Source of the DNA: Hymenoscyphus infarciens
Taxonomy: Eukaryota; Ascomycota; Leotiomycetes; Helotiales; Helotiaceae
Length of the DNA: 64,000 bases
NCBI GenBank assembly: GCA_001414345.1
Contig: LLCB01000216.1
Span: 39,264 to 103,263 of the forward strand
Direction: 5' to 3'
Positions 34,150-45,173 of this stretch are shown piece after piece. Numbering within the stretch: the stretch's first letter is position 1; each line of letters begins with the position of its first letter. The notes beneath the pieces are model-generated. The model was not told where the DNA came from. It ran no database searches and saw only the letters and a program-made list of their open reading frames with translations. The position numbers and the translations under genes were made by a program.

Positions 34150-34954
34150 TTAGACGATTGCGAGCTTGGTAGCAGCAATGTCAAGGGCATCAACATCAGC
34201 AGTAAGACGGGCAAAGGCCTTCTTGGATCCATCAGGTCTGGGGTATATTAGTACTCGCAATCTTTAATCTCCAGGATCGAACGTTTCAACATACCGGATA
34301 AGAGTGTTGATCTTGACGGTGTCGATATCATAAAGCTTCTTCAATGCCTCCTTGATTTGTCTCTTGTTGGCCTTGATATCGACAATGAAGACAAGGGTGT
34401 TGTTCTCCTCAATCTTCTTCATGGCGCTCTCGGTGTTGAGAGGGTGGACGATAACCTTGTGCTCATCGAGGCGGGGTTGATGAGGAACGGATTTACGTGG
34501 GTATTTTGGGGATCGGGAGAGTTGGAGGGTCTTTGGTCGGTGGAAGGTGGTGGACTTGCGGACCTTTCGGACCTTGTTGGAGTATGCCTGGGGGCCATGT
34601 TAGCATAGTCTTTTCACAGCTGGATGAGTTTCAAAACTTACACCCTTCAACGCAGACTTAGCAGCGGAGTTGGCTTGCTTGCCAGCCTTGCCCTTAGCGG
34701 CAGCACCTATAATGACCTACGCATCAGCAATCGCTCTTGAAGAACTCGCAATATCTGCTGCTGCTGGTGCGCAATTTCCCCCCTCATTCTATTGTTGGCG
34801 CATGGTGTAGGTGAAGTTTCCCGAAAGATTTCGCAAATTTCGCAATTGGAGAAAAGTTCGAGATGGCTTCCAAACACGCATGGCGGACTCAATGAGGAGT
34901 ATAAAGATATGTTAGAAAGGAGATTGTACCTTTCTTTTGGTCCTTTGGAGGCAT
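34150..34954 (-). CDS. rpl25: 60S ribosomal protein uL23 (L23a / yeast L25)
   Basis: Four exons, 34954-34930, 34706-34642, 34587-34295 and 34237-34150, make 156 aa, the family's usual length. The first exon is 25 nt (MPPKDQKK). It is followed by a 223-nt intron, long for this window, as is common in fungal ribosomal genes. Then come a Lys/Ala-rich extension ([21 protein letters not shown]) and the uL23 domain, including [30 protein letters not shown] and [13 protein letters not shown]. The end is [22 protein letters not shown] and a C-terminal KLAIV. The protein binds 25S rRNA near the exit tunnel and docks SRP. It is divergent from bmt2, 218 bp away. Confidence 0.95.
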
Positions 34955-35172
34955 TTTGAAGGTGGTTTGTCGTGTCGTTTGGCGTTGATAAATTTGTCGT
35001 TGAAAAAAGTTGGCGATGGGAAAGCTCAAAATTATTTGTGTGGTCCTTGGCAAGAGTTCTAGTCACGGGGCCACCGGGTGGGTGCACTAGTCCGTGCCAC
35101 CCCCGCCAGCGCTCTCTCTTCTATCAAATTTTCTTTATTTACAACACCAAACACCATGCATTCGATAAAAAA
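34955..35172. promoter_or_regulatory. Shared divergent promoter of uL23 and bmt2
   Basis: Only 218 bp separates two divergent start codons, so both promoters must lie here. A C-rich patch, CACCCCCGCCAGCGC, lies at about 35097-35111. Coupling a ribosomal protein with a 25S rRNA methyltransferase would suit joint ribosome-biogenesis control; that is inference. Confidence 0.45.
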
Positions 35173-36051
35173 ATGCCGTCCAAGAAAAAGAAATCCACTA
35201 AACTCAAGTCCCTCTCCGCTGGTCGGCCTCCAACAGTCAAGCCTACGCGATCAATATCCAGCAAGGCCACCAGAACACTCATCCGAGCTCATCACACGCT
35301 TGAAAAGCAAAAGGCGAAAGCCATAGCTGACGGCGATGATGCAAAAGCTGCATCAATTGCAAAGGAAATCGATTCAAATGGAGGACTGAAAACTTATCAA
35401 AAGGCTAGCCTTCAAGGTCAGAGCAATGATAGAGGAGGAGATAGTTCGAGGATTCTCGTGGACTGGTTGGCTCCCGTTGTCCCTGCCTTGAAAGAGCAAG
35501 TCACGGCCGCTTCTCCGGCTCGATTATTGGAAGTTGGAGCTTTGAGTATTACGAATGCATGTTCCAAAAGTCGACTCTTCGATATTGAGAGAATCGATTT
35601 AAATAGTCAGGCAGAAGGCATCGAGCAACAGGATTTCATGGAACGACCACTTCCGTCTGGCCAAGAGGAATGCTTTGATGTTATCAGTCTTTCGCTCGTT
35701 CTCAACTATGTTCCTGACCCTGCTGGCAAAGGAGCAATGCTACTTCGAGTTCTTCAATTTCTGAAGCCAAAACCCGACTCAGACACTCTTCAAGAATTTC
35801 TTCCTAGTCTTTTTCTGGTCCTTCCGGCGCCATGTGTTACGAATTCAAGATACATGGATGAGAGAAAGCTGGAAGCTATTATGGAGGCTTTGGGATTTGT
35901 CAAAGTCAAGAAGAAGCTTTCGAATAAGCTGGTCTATTACCTATGGAGATTGGAATCCTCTATAGGCACGGAGAAGAAATCGTTTGGGTTCAAGAAGGAA
36001 GAGCTCCGGTCAGGGAAGGACAGAAACAATTTCTCTATTGTTTTGAAGTGA
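35173..36051 (+). CDS. bmt2: 25S rRNA adenine-N1 methyltransferase Bmt2
   Basis: A single exon of 292 aa starts at ATG 35173 (AAAAAATGCCG); in-frame sequence upstream lies in the promoter and is not conserved. The basic N-terminus MPSKKKKSTKLKSL suits nucleolar targeting. The helix RTLIRAHHTLEKQ is followed by GGLKTYQKASLQGQ, hallmarks of Bmt2. The Rossmann methyltransferase part has LLEVGALS (SAM loop), IERIDLNSQ, QDFMERPLP and FDVISLSLVLNYVPD (the catalytic-region strand), then GAMLLRVLQFLKP and LVLPAPCVTNSRY. Yeast Bmt2 makes m1A at position 2142 of 25S rRNA. The family length is 300-340, so this copy is complete. Confidence 0.9.
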   Translation: MPSKKKKSTKLKSLSAGRPPTVKPTRSISSKATRTLIRAHHTLEKQKAKAIADGDDAKAASIAKEIDSNGGLKTYQKASLQGQSNDRGGDSSRILVDWLAPVVPALKEQVTAASPARLLEVGALSITNACSKSRLFDIERIDLNSQAEGIEQQDFMERPLPSGQEECFDVISLSLVLNYVPDPAGKGAMLLRVLQFLKPKPDSDTLQEFLPSLFLVLPAPCVTNSRYMDERKLEAIMEALGFVKVKKKLSNKLVYYLWRLESSIGTEKKSFGFKKEELRSGKDRNNFSIVLK

Positions 36052-36392
36052 AGGGTCTAGGTTGGCTGTGGTGCGGAAGGAGAGCTCATCCTAATCAAGT
36101 GCTGAAAAGGAAGAGGAAGTGTAGAAATAGATAACTACTAGGGCCATTGACATAAATTCCGTTCATATATTCAAGTGATAATGAAGGTAGATCAAATACT
36201 TTGGTTTTGGTCTCCCGTCCAGCTCCTATTTAAGCTCTCTCGATCGGTGAAAGGGTCGCCGTGCGCCCGTAGGGGGCCCTGTAATTATTTCAGTGTCTCC
36301 AAAACTGATGGCAACTTTGGAAAATGAAGAACCACATAAAATAAATCGCCTAGCAGATGAGGGCAACGCAAACCACGGTTTGAGCGACCGAA
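36052..36392 (+). other. Intergenic bmt2 to LYR-type gene
   Basis: About 340 bp holding the 3' end of bmt2 and a short promoter for the next gene in the same direction. No separate feature is seen. Confidence 0.4.
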
Positions 36393-37907
36393 ATGTCAGT
36401 TCTTGCGATACCATCAATTTCACCATGCACACGACGGCAGGAAATGTTGGCAGCATATCGAAGTCTCCTGCGAGCCATTACCTACCAACCCGATCCAGCC
36501 GCTCGAGTCTTCCTCCACGAAACAGCTCGGAAACGATTTCGCAGTAAGGCAGGCATATCAGTAGTGGAGAAATCCGACAAGAGGTTCAGAGCCCGAATAA
36601 GGAAAGCCCTTGGGGAAACTCGTCGCATCCAGCGCGCGAATCACGGAGTGGTCGAGGATGTGGTGAAGATTTTGAGCCAGGCATATGGGAGAGAAGGGCC
36701 TCGACGAAGGGTTTTGATCAAGGACTTGTTACAACCGGAAGACGAGGATCTGCCGCAGGATAACATTGCGTTGAGCCAATTGACAACGGGGTATACGGTC
36801 TCACCGCAAGCCGCAGAAGTCAACCCAACCAAGAGATTCGATGCTTTCCTCAAGAGCCAGTTGACACTGCCATCCGAACTCCAGAGAGGCCAGGACTCAT
36901 TCAAGGAATCAAAACCGAAAATACCTCCATTGAATCTATGGGGGCGTCCGATGCCGCTGAAGCGGCAGGCCAAGCTACGAAAAGAATGGTGGGCGCAAGC
37001 TTTGGACAAGATACACCCGCCAGTTCCCCATCACGAATGGGATCGCCTACGAGGCCTCGCGACGGGGATAACTCCCATGTGGAATTTCATTCTCCCCCGC
37101 AAAGCACCGGAAGAGCCTGAAAAGCTTGCGGTAGTCGATGACGAGTTAGTGGTCAACAATTTGCGAAACCCGGCGAGGGAGGTGGGAACATTGGAATGGA
37201 GGGCAGATCATAAGCAGGTGTTTGTCGCTCCAAAAAGAAGGGAAATCCTGATCGGCAAGAGAACTCTCAAAACGGCATACAACTTTCAACGAACGATGCG
37301 AAGGATATATGCGCGGATCTGGGCTATCACACCGAAGATGTATAAGGATCTTGATACAAAGGAATGGGCTGTTGAATGGGGTGAAGCATCATCACAGATA
37401 TTGGAAGATCCTGTTGCAATTCTGTCCGGAAACCAACTCGAGCTTTTCGAAGGCCTTGATGGAAAGGCAAAGGAAAAGCACATACCAAAGAAACCACGAA
37501 GGAAAAATGAAACTAAGAATTCAAAGCAAAAGGCTGAGCCTTTAACTGCCCAAGAAGCTCAAAGCTCAGCTGCACAGGGGTTGAAATATGGTGAGGGAAA
37601 GACACCGTCAGCGGTAGACGAGCCAGGAATTATACCAAAGGAGAAGCAAATCATGAATTGGGATCCCGAATCTTCCTACTGGAAACAAGAACCTCCGTCT
37701 TTGGAAGATCCACCAGAAACACCTTCAGAGCTTGTCAAAAAGAAATTAGCAGAAGAGACAACAGGCGTTTCGAAAGAAGCTATTGCCCGTCTTGCTAGTA
37801 GACAGAGAGATCTTCTGGGGAAAAAAGGTGGAAGAGGGATCATGAGAACCCTCCCAACCAGAAAAGAGTTGGCAGCAAACAAAAACACTCAGGGCGCCCA
37901 AAAGTGA
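36393..37907 (+). CDS. LYR-motif-type protein with Cup1-like N-terminal domain
   Basis: A single exon of 504 aa. Residues 15-50 (RQEMLAAYRSLLRAITYQPD, then AARVFLHETARKRFR) resemble the helical LYR/Cup1-like N-terminal domain of fungal mitochondrial assembly factors, with AYR at the motif position. A basic helical region (KRFRARIRKALGETRRIQRAN) follows. Residues 160-330 contain NLWGRPMPLKRQAKLRKEWWAQALDKI and NFQRTMRRIYARIWAITP, conserved-looking blocks of unknown role. The C-terminus is charged and disordered. A role in mitochondrial complex or ribosome assembly is inferred from LYR proteins in general. The start could be the internal ATG of EMLAAY. Confidence 0.6.
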   Translation: MSVLAIPSISPCTRRQEMLAAYRSLLRAITYQPDPAARVFLHETARKRFRSKAGISVVEKSDKRFRARIRKALGETRRIQRANHGVVEDVVKILSQAYGREGPRRRVLIKDLLQPEDEDLPQDNIALSQLTTGYTVSPQAAEVNPTKRFDAFLKSQLTLPSELQRGQDSFKESKPKIPPLNLWGRPMPLKRQAKLRKEWWAQALDKIHPPVPHHEWDRLRGLATGITPMWNFILPRKAPEEPEKLAVVDDELVVNNLRNPAREVGTLEWRADHKQVFVAPKRREILIGKRTLKTAYNFQRTMRRIYARIWAITPKMYKDLDTKEWAVEWGEASSQILEDPVAILSGNQLELFEGLDGKAKEKHIPKKPRRKNETKNSKQKAEPLTAQEAQSSAAQGLKYGEGKTPSAVDEPGIIPKEKQIMNWDPESSYWKQEPPSLEDPPETPSELVKKKLAEETTGVSKEAIARLASRQRDLLGKKGGRGIMRTLPTRKELAANKNTQGAQK

Positions 37908-38039
37908 TGGAGAAAGAAGAAGAAAGATACCCCCATGTAGTTCTAAATTTGTATATACATGTACAAAACAGTTTCAAACACAATCCACAAATCAAGCAAC
38001 AGTTTCTCTATTGTCTTGTGGTGGTCTCTTGCCATCCTC

Positions 38040-38791
38040 TCACTTTTTACTGATCCCCTTCCTAGCCAATACAGCTAGTTTCTCTCCATCAACTCTCATA
38101 CCAACCCACCCCTCCAGTCTCTCAGCCCCAACACTCTCCCCCTCGTAGAATTTGATACTGGGTTCATTCCACTTTAGGACATCCCATTCCACTATTTTAT
38201 TTTGCAAAGTCAGCCAGTTTCTCATGATCCTTTCCCCTACTCAAACCCGCCCCCAGACCTCAGCACAAGAACGCAGGGGAAAGAAGAAAAGAAAACATAC
38301 ACCTCGCACCCCCCATCTCCAAAACCTCCTTAGCCAACTCCGCCAACAACGCCCTCCCAAAACCCTTCCCCCTCCACTCCGGCGCCACATACAAATCCTC
38401 GAGATGGATACCAGGGAGTGCTCGCCAGGTGGAATATGTATAATAATACAAGGCTAAGCCTGCAGCTTTACCGCCCGCTCTAGCCTCTTCTTTTGCTGGA
38501 AAGAGTAGGAGACAGCGTGCGGGTCTTTGGGGTGTGATTTCAGAAATTGATGGGTTGGATGAGGAAGATGGTGATGGTGCAAAAGCGATGGTTTTTAATA
38601 GCTTTTCGGGTGTGGCTTCTACGGTTGAGGCGGGCTCTTTTTCGTAGGCTGCTAAGTCTACGATGAGCGCTAGGATTGTTGGGATGTCTGGGTGTTTGTT
38701 AGTATTTTCGTTGAGAGATGAGGACGAGAGGGTGATGGTATTTACCTTCGACATAGGCTTGTCTGATCGTTGTGCCCTCTGGGAAGGACAT
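38040..38791 (-). CDS. GNAT acetyltransferase, diamine (SSAT)-like
   Basis: Three exons, 38791-38746, 38687-38303 and 38229-38040, give 206 aa; the introns are 58 and 73 nt. The start is MSFPEGTTIRQAYVE, joined to DIPTILALIVDLAAYEKEP. The acetyl-CoA loop is LYVAPEWRGKGFGRALL (RGxGxG), preceded by GIHLED. The last exon has VLKWNEPSIKFYE, the W-N-x-P-x-x-FY end typical of spermidine/spermine N1-acetyltransferase relatives. An inserted Ser/Pro-rich loop (SPSSSSNPSIS) separates the second and third strands. The last intron's acceptor (GGAAAG) is not a strong one but is the only site keeping frame. Reaction: transfer of acetyl from acetyl-CoA to an amine; substrate inferred from the family. Confidence 0.8.
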
Positions 38792-39132
38792 TTTGATGAG
38801 GGTACTTGAGATGGGATGTGGGTAGAATTGGAAGGGATTTTGCACGGAATGGAGAACGTGAAGGATGAAGGTTTTTATGAATTCTAGGATTGAAAATTTT
38901 ACTGAGATTTCAAGAAAATGTTTGTCAATTGATGAAGGGCGGGCGTAGCTGAGCGGGGGCAAATGTGGCAGAAAGGTGCTCACCGCTTATGGCGGGGTAA
39001 GGCCCACGGTACTCAGAATTGCGACTAGGTTGTAAATAGGAAAGGAGTAAAGTCACATTTCTCATAAAGGCTACGTTCCGGGAACTCTCAAAACGAAAAG
39101 CAACACCAACGCCTGAGGATAACCCAATCGAG
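38792..39132 (-). other. Intergenic between two minus-strand genes
   Basis: Promoter side of the acetyltransferase and 3' flank of the P450. No other feature is seen. Confidence 0.4.
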
Positions 39133-40998
39133 TTATACCGCCCTCCGTCTTCGAACCCTACACATCAACCCCCTATCTGGAAACAATCCACCCTGTTTAC
39201 TCATATCCGGCACAGGCGTTCCATTCTTCTCCAAAGCTTCTTGATCAACCTCAATCTCCAATCTTAACATCAAAGCCGCTAAACCACCCATAATCTCATT
39301 CGTAGCAAAATGTCTACCAGGACAAAGTGTAGTTCCTCCACCAAAAGGTCTCAAAGCCAACATTCTTTGTTGTATAGCCTTACTCTTTGGCCCACTAACT
39401 GGTTCCGCCATCTTCCTCGCTAATGGTTTTGCGACTGGGTGTTTGATTTTGATATCTTCCGACCAATTCGTTTCCGCTTCATTGTTTTCGTCGAGCCTCA
39501 TTTGTTCGGATTGGGCATCTCCGTCGAGGAATCTCTCAGGCCAGAAGTTCGAGGGGTGAGATTCAGGTTTGTTGGGGATGCACCAGGTTTCTTCGTCCAT
39601 TTGAAGAGTTCTGGAATGGACAATTGCCATGTTGCCTTTTCTCAAAAGGTAGGGCCCGACTTCGCAATCTTGACGGACCACCCTGGGCGAGGGCGATGCA
39701 GTTGCCCAGCGAAGAGATTCCAAGTAGACAGATTTGAAGAGGGGGGCTGTTGTAACAGTTTTGAGGTCGAATGAATTTCCTTCTGTTCGAGAAGCTGAAA
39801 CTTCGGTGACGAGAGATGCTAGTAATGGTGGGGATAAAACCATGCGAATGATGGTTTGCATAGCAATGGGAATTGCATTTGCATTGAGCTAGAAGTTTGT
39901 TAGTCCGCAATCAGATTTTGCGAGAGAGAAATGGCGTGGCTTACCCCCCAGAGAAATACACATTGATTTCCCGCACGAAATTTCGCACTCAATCCCTCTT
40001 TTCTCAACAATTCATTTCTCAATCTCACAAATCGCAACCCCCAATATTCATCCCAATCAGGATCATCATCCATCTTCCCCTGCTCGCCAGCTTTTATAGC
40101 ATCAGACTCCCACTTCTCACACATCTCTTGCCCTTCGTCCAAAAGTGCAAATGCTTTCGGAATAACAAACCTCGGCATCTCCGTAAATAGACTCTGAAAG
40201 TGTTTATCGAAGTTCCAAAGCCAAGCATCAATCTCTGGCCAAATCTCATAAATATGGGTTCCGAACAAGGCGGTAATAGAAGCATGACACCAAGTCTTCT
40301 TCACAAACTCACACAAGTCCAAAGTTCGCCATTCATAGCTTGACTCGTCATCTTCTGGGAATTCTTTATCGATGTCCTTGCAAATGACATCGATGAACAT
40401 ATTTGTCAGTCTATCAAGGGATGCTCCTGTGAGATGCTGAGGTGTCATTTTATGTAAATCGTGGATGACTCTTTGGCCATTGTCTTGGTCTTTGGGGGTT
40501 GGTATGAGTGTTTGAGCACCCGTGGAGAGAATCTTCATATCCTTCTTGTTGGCTCCGAGAATCCTGGAAGCTTGGAGCATAAATGGATCGAAGATGAATG
40601 TTTGTGAACGGCGATATATTTGAGAGGCAAGCTTGGTGTCAAATATGAGATAGAGACGTTGGCCAGCGATGTGAACGGTCGCTGCCGGGGATGAGGGATG
40701 AATGGATCTATATTTCATCAGAATTTGATACTTCCCTTGGGCCCTCTTACTGGGACAGAGCATCAACTTACTTGACCCATTCTGTGAAACCGTTGATATC
40801 GTTCATAAAACTCAAACCATGGCCCAACCATGGGATACTGTGGGCTACCAAAGGTGGTTCACCCTTTGCTACTCTCCATCTGATGTCTGTCCACCACCAT
40901 AGTGCAAAAGCCGGAACAGCGATTACGAATGTCCAAAATATTGGAATCGAGCCCAGGAGGGATCTAGCTGGGGTGGTCTGGGCTGAAGTGGAGTTCAT
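39133..40998 (-). CDS. Cytochrome P450 monooxygenase, intact
   Basis: Exons 40998-40772, 40707-39945 and 39888-39133 give 581 aa; the introns are 64 and 56 nt. An N-terminal membrane anchor lies at about 18-37 (IPIFWTFVIAVPAFALWWW). A Pro-containing hinge follows (GEPPLVAHSIPWLGHG). The K-helix ExxR is ESLRWATASPSPR, the PERF-like region is WPERFLDG, and the haem loop is PFGGGTTLCPGRHFA with the ligand Cys. The I-helix is spread over the second splice (FLWG/LNANAIP) and lacks the usual AGxDT, as in CYP7/CYP8-like fungal P450s that often act as hydroxylases or isomerases. An acidic insert (about 470-510) precedes the haem loop. All required motifs are present, so activity is expected; substrate unknown. 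Confidence 0.88.
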
Positions 40999-41489
40999 GA
41001 TGAAGAAGTGTATGGATTTTGTCAGAACAAGAAAGTAGATGGAATGAAAGGTCTCGTGGATTAGAGAACTGAAGAGTGTCGGCGGTCACTATTGATAAAA
41101 CCGTGACGGGCCTTAGTGAAGATCGCCCCGAGTCTGGTGTTCCGAGATCAGAATCGTTCGAACTTCATTCTCTTTTTGGGTTCACTTACCTTTATGAACA
41201 TTACAGCCGGCACTAATTTTTGAGGAATTATAGAAAGACAGAGAAGGGGAAGATTGATTGAAAAGACAATCACAATCGAGGTGGTTGGTTGGAAGCTCTC
41301 AGACACATTTAGCGTTTGAGCTGCAGGAGCTGCTTACGGTAGTACAGAATCACGGAACCATGTTGTTCCGAGCCGAAACTTGCCAAACCTCTCCTCTCCA
41401 GCGCTGGCACCTAAGCTAGGCAGTCTGGCACACTTTTATCCCAAGCTGTATCCCACTTGGCCAAGCACACCACTCGTGTCCACCTCTGA
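40999..41489. other. P450 promoter region
   Basis: 5' flank of the P450 gene and degraded upstream sequence of the STAND pseudogene. The 71-codon plus frame at 41380-41595 overlaps the pseudogene in the wrong phase. Confidence 0.35.
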
Positions 41490-44090
41490 AGTCGCCCAAG
41501 TGTTACAGCAAGTGCTATTGCCATCCTCCAAATTAGTGGGATCATTATCAATACCTGCTATAACTATCGCAGTCGTGTCAAAAGTTCAGCAATAGATGCC
41601 AGTCGCATTATCAACGAATTAAAGGGCCCTCGCGGTGTCATCGAGTCCCTATTTGTGCTTCTCGAAGACGTGCCAGACAACAACCCCTCAGAACGATCGA
41701 ATTTACAGAAATTTGCAGCAGTTGATGGTGTTCTTGAGACATGTAAGGTTGGCCTTGAGGCACTGGAGCAGAAATTAGAGCCGAAAGAAGGGTGGAGGGC
41801 CGTGAGAGCTGCTGTATTCTGGCCACTGAAAGCAGCGAATGTGACAAAAGCGCTGCTTCATATTGATATAACAAAGTCGAGTTTGCAGCTTGCTCTCGCG
41901 GCAGACCAAAGGTACGCTAGCCTTACTCGTCTCCATAGATGGTTCGACCTCATGAAGCGCTTAGGAAAACTGCTCTCACGATACAGAAGGGTATTGGGTC
42001 TTTAACAGAACAATTTTCTGCCAGCGTTTCAAGTAGGTGCCAAGCAAAGAAGACGATTTCTTCTCTAAAGATACCCAACGAGAGAAGATCTTTCAATGGC
42101 TATCAGCTACAAACTCCGCATCCAGACACAACATAGCTCGCAGCAAATGCGAAGACAAAACGGGGTAGTGGCTTCTTGAAGGACAAGCATTCAATCTCTG
42201 GTCCAGATTCTTTCTTGTGGGTTTATGGTATTCGTGAGTTTCTTCCCTTTTAAAGAAGGATACTGAACGACTAAATGTATTTTAAGCTGGAACTGGAAAG
42301 ACAATCCTATGGTGAGCAAAGTTTTCTCCCCCGAACGAGTTCTATTTAATCCTTGACTCTCGAGCTCCACCATTATCGATACTCTCTCCGTAGACGATAC
42401 CCAAACTCTGAAGGAAATTCACTTGAGTACTTCTATTTTGACTTCAATGACAACAAAAAAAGCGAAGTTGATTTTTTGATTCGTTCATTGATTGCCCAGC
42501 TTTACGGCCAAACGCCACATACTCCTGTCGCCTTGGAGAAGTTGATCATTGAATTTCAAGACGGTTACTTCCAACTAACCTTGAGCGATCTCGCTCAATT
42601 TCTGTTGGAAATCATGATCGCCTGTTTTCCAAATGTTTACATCGTTATAGACGTATTAGATGATTGTGAAGAGCTTGGTAAGATGCTTCAACTGCTTCAA
42701 GTGATGAAAAGTTGGAACTCGAATAATCTGTATATTGTTGTGACAAGCAGAGATCTCGTTGATATCAATGCATCACTATCCCAAGTCGCCACTACGAAGA
42801 CTTGTAGGCTTCAACTATAAACTAGGATATCTCGATCTTTCTTGCCGCAAGGCTGAAAACCGACACAAAGCTTGCCAAATAGCCACCAGGAATCCAGAAA
42901 ACAATACGAAACAGATGGAATGAAGAAAAAAATGGCATTTGAGTACCACACTCTGACGAATATGAAAAGGTTTCGGTGGGTCGATTGCCAACTTGATAGC
43001 CTCAGAAAATGCTACACAATCAAAGACCTCAAGAGAGATCTTGATACGCTACTGAAAACGCTGGAGGACACATACGAACAAATATTGCTTCGTATCAACG
43101 AGGCTCATCGAGGAAGCGCCTTGAAACTCTTGCAGTGGTTGTGTTTTGCAGCTCGGCCAGTGACAATCCAAGGAACCGCCGAAGTACTCGCCCTAAACCT
43201 GGATGGGTCATGTTATGATCCTGAGCTTAAACCGCTTGCTCTGCGAGATATGCTATTTTTATGCTCAACCTCAGTCACTAGTGCCACATTCTCGGCAGCC
43301 GATAAACCAGAAATTCTACCAACATACGACGAGTACGATTTCGTTTACGACGAGCCTCAAGTAAAAAGACTGGCTCACCTCTCCGTTAAGGACTACCTGC
43401 TTTCTGGGCGAATTACAACCGCGAAAGTATCATTCTTTGCCGTCAAACCACGACTCACAAACCTGCTCATCACCCAGTCCTGTGTTGTATATCTCTTGCA
43501 GCCTTCATTCGCCACCGACCCGTTTCACAAACAACACCTGATGGATCGCTTAAACCAGTGCCCCTTATATCATTACGCCGCCCCTTTTTGGCCCTTCCAC
43601 ATTGAAGCATCAAGCAACAACGATATTGATGATAAAAGCTGGCGCCTCCTCGTACAGTACTTTGATACACGCAATAACCGCAATAGAGGTAATTATGTCT
43701 CTTGGGTACTAGCCCTCACACCAGGGCCTAGGCATCAAAACAGCTCTTGCGATACGTATCCAGCCACTATACTTCGCAGTTTCATTTAGCAACACTTTTC
43801 TAATTCGTGAGCTGCTCAGCTTAGATTTTAGTCTGGACACCAATGCCTGCCACAGGAAGCCGATTTGACACTACCGCTCTCCAGGTTGCAGTCTATCACA
43901 ATCACCCGGCCGCAATCAAACTTCTTCTTGAATGCAATGCAGCAAAAGCGAACAAACTCGGAGAGGGCTGCTTGTTCTAGGCAGTTTTGCGAAGTCATGG
44001 GGAGGTCTAGAAGATTTTGGAAGAGCAAGCGGTTCAGTGGACGGAAGTTGATGCGTATAGACTTGAGCATAGGTATGGTATGAAGATACG
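41490..44090 (+). pseudogene. NACHT/ankyrin STAND (NLR-like) pseudogene
   Basis: Pieces in order but in shifting frames. A fungal N-terminal helical domain (SAIAILQISGIIINTCYNYRS; DASRIINELKG; then LLEDVPDNNPSERSNLQKF) has no start codon. A linker follows (FQWLSATNSASRHNIA). The P-loop is GIPGTGKTIL, formed only if a GTGAGT...TTAAG intron at about 42231-42291 is removed. Then come YPNSEGNSLEYFYFDFND, the Walker-B region VYIVIDVLDDCEE, VVTSRD, the winged-helix part (CYTIKDLKRDLDTLLKTLEDTYEQILLRI cut at several points; FAARPVTIQGTAEVLAL; RLAHLSVKDYLLSGRI), and an ankyrin fragment (TTALQVAVYHNHPAAIKLLLE) near 43865-43940. At least four frame breaks are seen. Intact relatives act in allorecognition or immunity-like cell death in fungi. 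Confidence 0.8.
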
Positions 44091-44333
44091 ACCTGTGAGA
44101 AAGTAAATGTATAATGGACTATCAAGACGTGATCCCTTCCCACTACCACCTTTGGGCTGTTGGTCCGTGGATGAGAGTTTTTGGGTTAATATTCGCGTGG
44201 AGTTCACACTTGCCATGCTTTCTATTAGATATATTCAGCGGCACTATCTTCTACTCAGCTGAAACTTGTGAGCCAATTTTTCGTTGGTCATACCTTGTCA
44301 ACATTCCACACTTCAAAGTGTGTAAAGTGTGTA

Positions 44334-45089
44334 GTTTTCAAGGATGGTATCTGGTAAGGCCCACCCCCCTACTTCCCCTTCATTTTCATCCCCCCCCTCC
44401 TATACCACACAAGAATGCCACTAACAGAACAAACAGCCCGAATTTGCCCACCCATATGAGGTTTCGTCACACGCAGACCTAGCCATCGCATCTCCCAATG
44501 GCGGAGCCACAGTACTCGACCCCGTTTCCGTTCAGCTCTTCAAACACGACGAGTACTGTCAAGAATTCGCTCGTACCCAGGTGGAACTCTGGATGGAAAC
44601 CAAGAAACTCTCTGATTTCACCGTAAAAGCAAAGGAGTTCACTGCAATCTTCTATGTTGGTGGTTTTGGACGTAAGATCCGCTCCCTCGCCTGCAGACAT
44701 AGGGGAAAGAAAACTAACCCGTAACAGCGATGTTCGATCTCGTCGACAACGACATCTCCACGGACCTCATTCGTGAAATCTACGAAGCTGATCGTTATGT
44801 GATTGCGCTCTGCCATGGCGCCGCTGCGTTGTTGAATGCCAAGCTTGCGGATGGCTCCCTTCTCATTGCTGGAGAGCCAATTACTGGGTTCAGTAACGCT
44901 GAGAAGATTGCTGTTGATAGACAGAAGGACATGCCTTTCCATATTGAAACTTACTTGCAAAATGCCAGTGGTGGGCATTATGAGAAGTCAGAGGCGGCAT
45001 GGAGTCCTCATATGGTTGTTAGTTTGACCAAGAAACTCTTGTGGGGACAGAACCCCGCGGTTAAGGTTTTGAACAAGCTCAAGGCGTAA
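44334..45089 (+). CDS. DJ-1/PfpI superfamily protein, HSP31-like; 5' end unresolved
   Basis: Readable exons are about 44334-44353 (FQGWYL), 44437-44671 and 44728-45089. Splice sites are GTAAGG/AACAG and GTAAGA/AACAG, and all joins keep frame (WYL/PEFAHPYEV; GGFGP/MFDLVDN). The conserved catalytic Glu is in YLPE and the nucleophile Cys, followed by His, in ALCHGAAALL, both as in HSP31/glyoxalase III-type members, which convert methylglyoxal to D-lactate and act in stress defence. The C-terminus NPAVKVLNKLKA is complete. About 25-30 residues (first strand and loop) should precede the GWYL block, but no suitable ATG exon was found, so this may be a 5'-truncated copy beside the STAND pseudogene. 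Confidence 0.65.
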
Positions 45090-45173
45090 ATAAATGGATA
45101 AGGAGGCAGGGAAAAACTCGTATTTTTGGCGCCGATAGTTAAAAGAATTCATATTTTGCCGCAAAGTCGTGAT

